Source: Metridium senile (lineage: Eukaryota > Cnidaria > Anthozoa > Actiniaria > Metridiidae). From it: a stretch of DNA of 64,000 nt. Location: positions 17,026,210 to 17,090,209 of the forward strand of contig OX459097.1 in NCBI GenBank assembly GCA_949775045.1, given 5' to 3'. A program made the position numbers and the translations under genes. Below, one piece after another: positions 59,728 to 64,000 of the stretch. The notes beneath the pieces are model-generated. The model searched no databases. It was not told the origin of the DNA and saw nothing but the letters and a program-made list of their open reading frames with translations. Numbering within the stretch: the stretch's first letter is position 1; every line of letters starts with the position of its first letter.

Positions 59728-62700
59728 ATGAATACAAATATTGCTGGATATCGTATCTGCGAAGAGGATCGTAAAAACCTTCAAAGTAAAGACCTTTGCG
59801 GGCTCTGTAATAACGTGGTAAAAACTGCAATCCAGACAGAATGCGGGCACCGTTATTGCTCCGGTTGTATAGAGCCAGAATTCAAGTGAGTAAAAACAAC
59901 AAAGCATTGACTTTTGCTAGCCTGTTATTTCGATAGAGATTTCGAAAGAGTTTTACCATGCACGATACAAGACCGTAGTCTTTTTATAAAATAATTAGGT
60001 TTTCTCTGATTAAATTTGATGATTTTTAATTCCCCCAGTAAACGATCTTTTACGATCAAGTCTTTCGTGTATGTTGTGCTGTATTGCACGTTATATGTGA
60101 AAATTCTTCCATATAATTCCCCCTGTAAACGATCTTTTACTACCAAGACTAGTCTTTTCGTGTAAAAGTAATGCTGTATTGTACGTGATATGTTTAAATC
60201 CGTCCATATAATTCCCCCAGTAAACGATCTTTTACGACCAAGAATAGTCTTTTCGTGTAAAAGTAATGCTGTATTGTACATATGTTTAAATGCGTCCACG
60301 AATACCCCAACTAAACCATATTTTACTATTTCTGAAAGTTGATCTAACGGTAGTTTATTATTCTACAGCAAACATAAAGGTGAAATCAAGTGTGCGATCT
60401 GCCAAAAAAAACTCACAAGAGCAAAGGTATGACTTTACCGTCTTTTGCACTGACCTACCTGTTAACGGTCGTGACAAAAAACATGTTCTGTCTTGACGTA
60501 AACGTCCAATGTTTGGCGCTAAACTTCGCACTCTCCCAATGCATCCTCTATAAATCAATTCAATTTTTTTAGGTAAATTACGCATATTCATATTATTGTC
60601 GCATTTGTTTAAGGATAGATGCAAGTGCTGTACATATCTATAAATTTCTAGCCTTTTTTCATGCGAAGTTTGGGTTGCCCATCTTTGAAGTTTGACTGCG
60701 AGATTGAACATGTTTTTTCTCAAGCGTCAACAGGTAGATGCAAGCGACGGTAGCTAATAATACTTTCTTTTATACATGTTGTGATCGGTATTTGTTAAAA
60801 CCAATCCATCCAAGAAATCTCAATTTAACCAAATTAACATAGACAAAGCTAGAAATGTGAACGTAAACATTTTTTAAGGTACAAATTTCTTTCTATTGCC
60901 TATCGTTTTCCACCGATGCAGCCTATACTTGCTTACTTGCTATAGCTTTCCATGTAATGTAAATTGGGAGATATGTCTGAATATTTTCCAAATACAATAA
61001 TCTTTGGAGATAGACCTTATTCCCTTGCCACGATAACTCGAGTCGTAGATGAGTACTCAAATCTGTTGTACCAGCGGTAACGCCACGAGCGTAGCATTAA
61101 AACGAGACTCTCAAGTTGAACATACAAGGAAATACACCCTTTCCGAGAAACTTTGTCACCTGTGAAGTGAAAAGCCTACAAGCTAGTAGCGCAGGGGATT
61201 ATGGGTTACCTATGTATACTTTATTAGAACGCAGGAATTTCATGGCCAAATTGCTAAACTTGTCAGTATGTTATTGAAAAATGTCCGTTTTGACTTATCA
61301 AACAACAAGAAAGGCGTTCCGAATGCATATTAGGTTCTAAACTGAATCATGATCCTTTGCGCCACTAGCTTGTGTGCATTTCACAGGTGACAAACTTTCT
61401 CGGAAATGGTGTATACTACATGTTACTACATATCAACAAGTCATCGAATTATTATGATATAACTATCTTTATCTATACTATATAGGTAATATAATGAAAT
61501 TTGTAACACCTTAAAAAATGTTGACGTAACTTTACTGACTATACTATACAAATTATTAACAGTTGAATTCATTTTTTTTATAGATTTTCAGGGATAAATT
61601 TGCTGACCGCGAAATTCAAGGTCTCATTTTGCTTTGCATTTACTGTGTGTTTGGATGTAAATGGCGAGGACAGCTGCAGCATCGAGAGGTATTCTATCTT
61701 TTGAATTGTTTTGTTACGATTATCTACGTCGCTACTATAAACCGAATCAAACTATGGCCGCGTCCGATTTTAATAATTATTGTTCTTGATTGGCTATCCT
61801 CGTGTTATTTTATTTTTTATTTAATCAAATTTCGAATAAATTACATTCGTCTAATTATCAGAATCGAATGCTCCAAGGTAGACCTAGAACAGAATTCCAG
61901 ATTCCTTAACATAGGCCACCCAAGATATTATAATAAATAACTGGTAAACTATAAATGATAAAGATATAGATATAGATATAGATATAGATATAGATATAGA
62001 TATAGACCCCGTCTACAGGGACCCGGATACTTTTGAAACCACATACTTTTTGATGCAAATCGTCCACACGAATCTAGTGAATCCGGTCACCGAAATCGCA
62101 TACTCATGAATTGGAAACTGGTAAACTATGAATGATAAAGATAAAGACCCCGTCTACAGGGATCCGGATACTTTTGAAACCGCATACTTTTTGATGCAAA
62201 TCGTCCACACGAATCTAGTGAATCCGGTCACCGAAATCGCATACTCTTGAATTGGAAACGATCAACAGGATTTGTGTGGACGCAAATATTTCTATGCGGT
62301 TTCAGCCTGACCGGATTCGTGTAGAAGGGGCCATAAACAATAATAAAAAAACAATTATATACCATGTTCACGTTGAAACACAAGTGAGTTTTCATATGTA
62401 TGCGAGGCTAGCCAGTCAAGAACAATAATTCTTATAGTTGGACACCATATCATATTTCGATTCGTTGCATCATGGTGAAAGTAGCAAATTGTACAAATTC
62501 TGTTCGTTCCGTTTTCACACCAGCCGATCGATAAAGTGTGACAGCTATTTCAAAAAAACGTTGAATACTACATAGTGCATTCCAAGACCCAAGGGAATTG
62601 TGGGTCTAATTTGAAATAGAAAGTAAATATACAGCGATCTGCACCCTATATGTAGTAAGTATAATGTTTTGGATATAATGCACTAATATTTTTTTTTTTC

Positions 62701-63649
62701 TGCATGTACTTTAGGCTATATTACATGTACCTAAATAATAATAATAATGTTTATTTATATAGCGCTCATATCCAAATTGTCCAAGGCGCTTTACAACTGT
62801 ACTAATCTATTTACAATATCTACAATCGATATATATTTACAATGCATTTCGGTTTCGGAATGCTCTATTCGTTATGCAGTATTCAAACTTTTTTTGGAAT
62901 AGCTGTGTATTTCGGTTAACCCCTTCTACATTGTATTTGATGGCTTTTTGTTACGAGTGATCCCCTTCTCCCACCTCCATAAAACTCACAAACCTGCATG
63001 CAAGCTAATACCCATCTATATCTTTGGTATTGTATCGCTATAGGAATATCCAATATAGTGCAATAGAGTACAAACATTATACCCGTGAAACAAGTAGTAC
63101 TAATTAGTACTAATTAGTGCTAATTAAACAATAGAACTGGCATAAAATATCACTATTTAGTACTGTTTATGTTTCACGATTTTAATGTTTGTACTCTATC
63201 CAATATGAGATGGAATTAATAACAAAAATCAACGTCCAGTTCCCTGCGCCTTCTTGAAAGGTAGCCGGGTCTTTGCATCGAAGCGAGTCAAACGTTGAGC
63301 TTGCAATGATATGGCCTGATTTTCAGAGCGGGCCTGGGACCTACGGGGAGAAAGTGATAGCGTAGGGCCCAGGCCCGCTCTGAAAATCAGGCTAGCAATG
63401 ATAGAGACAGGTGACAAATTGTCCCTCAAAGTGTTAAAAGAAAATAGACTATATATTTAAACTTAAGATTTCCATTACTTCCAGGAACATCACAAAACGT
63501 GCAAGTTTATCCCTCTCAAGTGCGTGAATCGTGAGTGTGACAAACTCGTGACCAAAGATAACTTGGCGAATCATTTACAGAATGAATGTCTGTACAGAGA
63601 AGTCTTGTGTTCTTATTGTGGACAGCCTGTTACATTTAACAACCTTAAG
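59728..63649 (+). CDS. TRAF protein, N-terminal part (RING and TRAF zinc fingers), continues past window
   Basis: Coding exons: 59728-59885, 60369-60426, 61584-61688, 63485-63649. They join in frame to 162 residues and end at a donor (AAG/GTACGT) that leads out of the window. The RING finger has C24-C27, C39-H41, C44-C47 and C61-C64 (CGLC, CGHRYCSGC, CAIC), the C3HC4 pattern of TRAF E3 ligases. TRAF-type zinc fingers follow: CVFGCKWRGQLQ with HHKTC (exons 3-4), then CVNRECDKLV ... HLQNEC, CSYCGQPV. The missing 3' part should hold more fingers, a coiled coil and the MATH domain. The acceptor at 59718-59719 before the ATG suggests a 5' exon upstream. A role in TNF-receptor or Toll-like signalling is likely from the family. 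Confidence 0.9.
60029..60320. repeat. About 90-bp tandem repeat in TRAF intron 1, three and a half copies
   Basis: Each unit starts aattccccc(a/t)gtaaacgat, followed by cttttacgaccaag, gtcttttcgtgtaaaag and gctgtattgtacg. The units have diverged by short indels. Confidence 0.85.
60861..60955 (+). mobile_element. Penelope-tail repeat, diverged
   Basis: gtaaacattttttaaggtac, ttctattgcctatcgttt, gatgcagcctatacttgctt. A minus-strand piece of the same family is at 61487-61545 (taggtaatataatgaaattt, gtaacacctt, gttgacgtaactttactgac). Both lie in TRAF intron 2. Confidence 0.6.
61132..61414. mobile_element. MITE with TACACC(C/A)TTTCCGAGAAA ends, copy 1
   Basis: atacaccctttccgagaaac faces tttctcggaaatggtgtat. 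Inside, tttgtcacctgtgaa and aagctagt(a/g)gcgca are mirrored. TRAF intron 2. Confidence 0.78.
61948..62332. mobile_element. Two tandem copies of the GACCCCGTCTACA MITE with shared flank
   Basis: A partial copy starts at 62005, and a complete one at 62146-62332. Both are preceded by the same flank (ctggtaaactat(a/g)aatgataaagat), which shows a direct duplication of about 140-180 bp. A GATATA microsatellite (61968-62005) sits in the first flank. Confidence 0.75.
62735..62830. repeat. (AAT)n plus ATAGCGCT interspersed repeat
   Basis: aataataataataatgttta, tttatatagcgctcatatcc and caaggcgctttacaac. This repeat tail is common across marine invertebrates. Class not certain. TRAF intron 3. Confidence 0.55.
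63064..63198. mobile_element. MITE, family A2, copy 2
   Basis: TAGAGTACAAACATTATACC to GTTTGTACTCTA, with gtactaattagtactaatta inside. It is shorter than the copy at 35882. Confidence 0.75.
63314..63392. repeat. GC-rich inverted repeat in TRAF intron 3
   Basis: gcctgattttcagagcgggc and gcccgctctgaaaatcaggc, with cctgggacctacg / cgtagggcccagg inside. The loop is about 18 bp. Its GC content stands out from the AT-rich intron. Confidence 0.85.
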
Positions 63650-63737
63650 GTACGTAGGGTAAACGACATTCTTTATTCTTCATGTCTCGTATCAGAAATA
63701 CCGTATGCAATCTTGAAAACGATACCATGTATGATAT

Positions 63738-63987
63738 TGTCTGTCACCTGTGAAAAGCACACAAGCTAGTTCAGTTCAGAAACTAAATGTGCATTCGGAA
63801 AACCTTTCTTGTTGTTTAATAAGTCAAAAATGAACATTTCTCAATAACATATTGACAAGTGTAGCAATGTGGCCATGAAATCCCTGCGTTGTAATAAAGT
63901 ATACATAGGTTACCTATAATCCCCTGCGCTACTAGCTTGTAGACTTTTCACTTCACGGGTAACAAAGTTTCTCGGAAAGGGTGTATA
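63738..63987. mobile_element. MITE with TACACC(C/A)TTTCCGAGAAA ends, copy 2 (inverted)
   Basis: Right end tttctcggaaagggtgtat, left part ctgtcacctgtgaaaagcac. Interior words match the copy at 61132 in reverse order (aagtatacataggttacct). The left end is truncated. It lies just after the last visible TRAF exon. Confidence 0.72.
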
Positions 63988-64000
63988 TTAATTGTCAATG

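Overview
This window looks like nuclear DNA of an early-branching animal. It is AT-rich, its genes are split by GT-AG introns, and it is packed with palindromic MITE-like repeats, tRNA-derived SINEs, a Penelope-like element and animal-type signalling genes (TRAF, ROCO). A cnidarian or sponge is my best guess. That is inference; nothing here fixes the species.

Three genes can be built exon by exon. (1) 2493-14348 (+): a 12-exon, 455-aa alpha/beta-hydrolase acyltransferase of the MetX / fungal serine O-acyltransferase family. It has a likely mitochondrial presequence and a complete Ser-Asp-His triad. (2) 20836-15776 (-): a 2-exon, 1227-aa ROCO protein. It has LRR, Roc GTPase and COR domains, a small Cys/His cluster and a C-terminal domain. 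Its N-terminal 170 residues look like a Rho-type GTPase without a P-loop. Genes 1 and 2 converge on a 1.4-kb spacer. (3) 59728 to beyond 63649 (+): the first four coding exons of a TRAF protein (RING plus TRAF zinc fingers), cut by the window end.

Layout. 0-2.2 kb: MITEs and a decayed Crypton/KIAA1958-like fragment. 2.2-14.6 kb: the acyltransferase gene, with hairpin elements in most of its larger introns. 15.4-20.9 kb: the ROCO gene, whose only coding intron is largely a 17-bp minisatellite. 21.2-23.7 kb: a Penelope-like retroelement (RT plus GIY-YIG) with an inverted partial second copy. 24-31.3 kb: nested repeats, a broken gene of a widespread uncharacterised invertebrate family, and a 1.1-kb near-perfect foldback element. 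31.3-59.7 kb: about 28 kb with no convincing complete gene, only MITEs, Penelope-tail repeats, a possible promoter with first exon (34.4 kb) and a possible signal-peptide exon (42.1 kb). 59.7-64 kb: the TRAF gene.

The genes do not form a pathway. The acyltransferase would act in sulfur amino-acid synthesis. ROCO and TRAF proteins are signalling or innate-immunity scaffolds. The most unusual items are the fungal-type acyltransferase in an animal, the Rho-like pseudo-GTPase on the ROCO protein, a dispersed Penelope-tail family carrying a hammerhead-like core, and a foldback family with 7-bp target duplications in all three copies.
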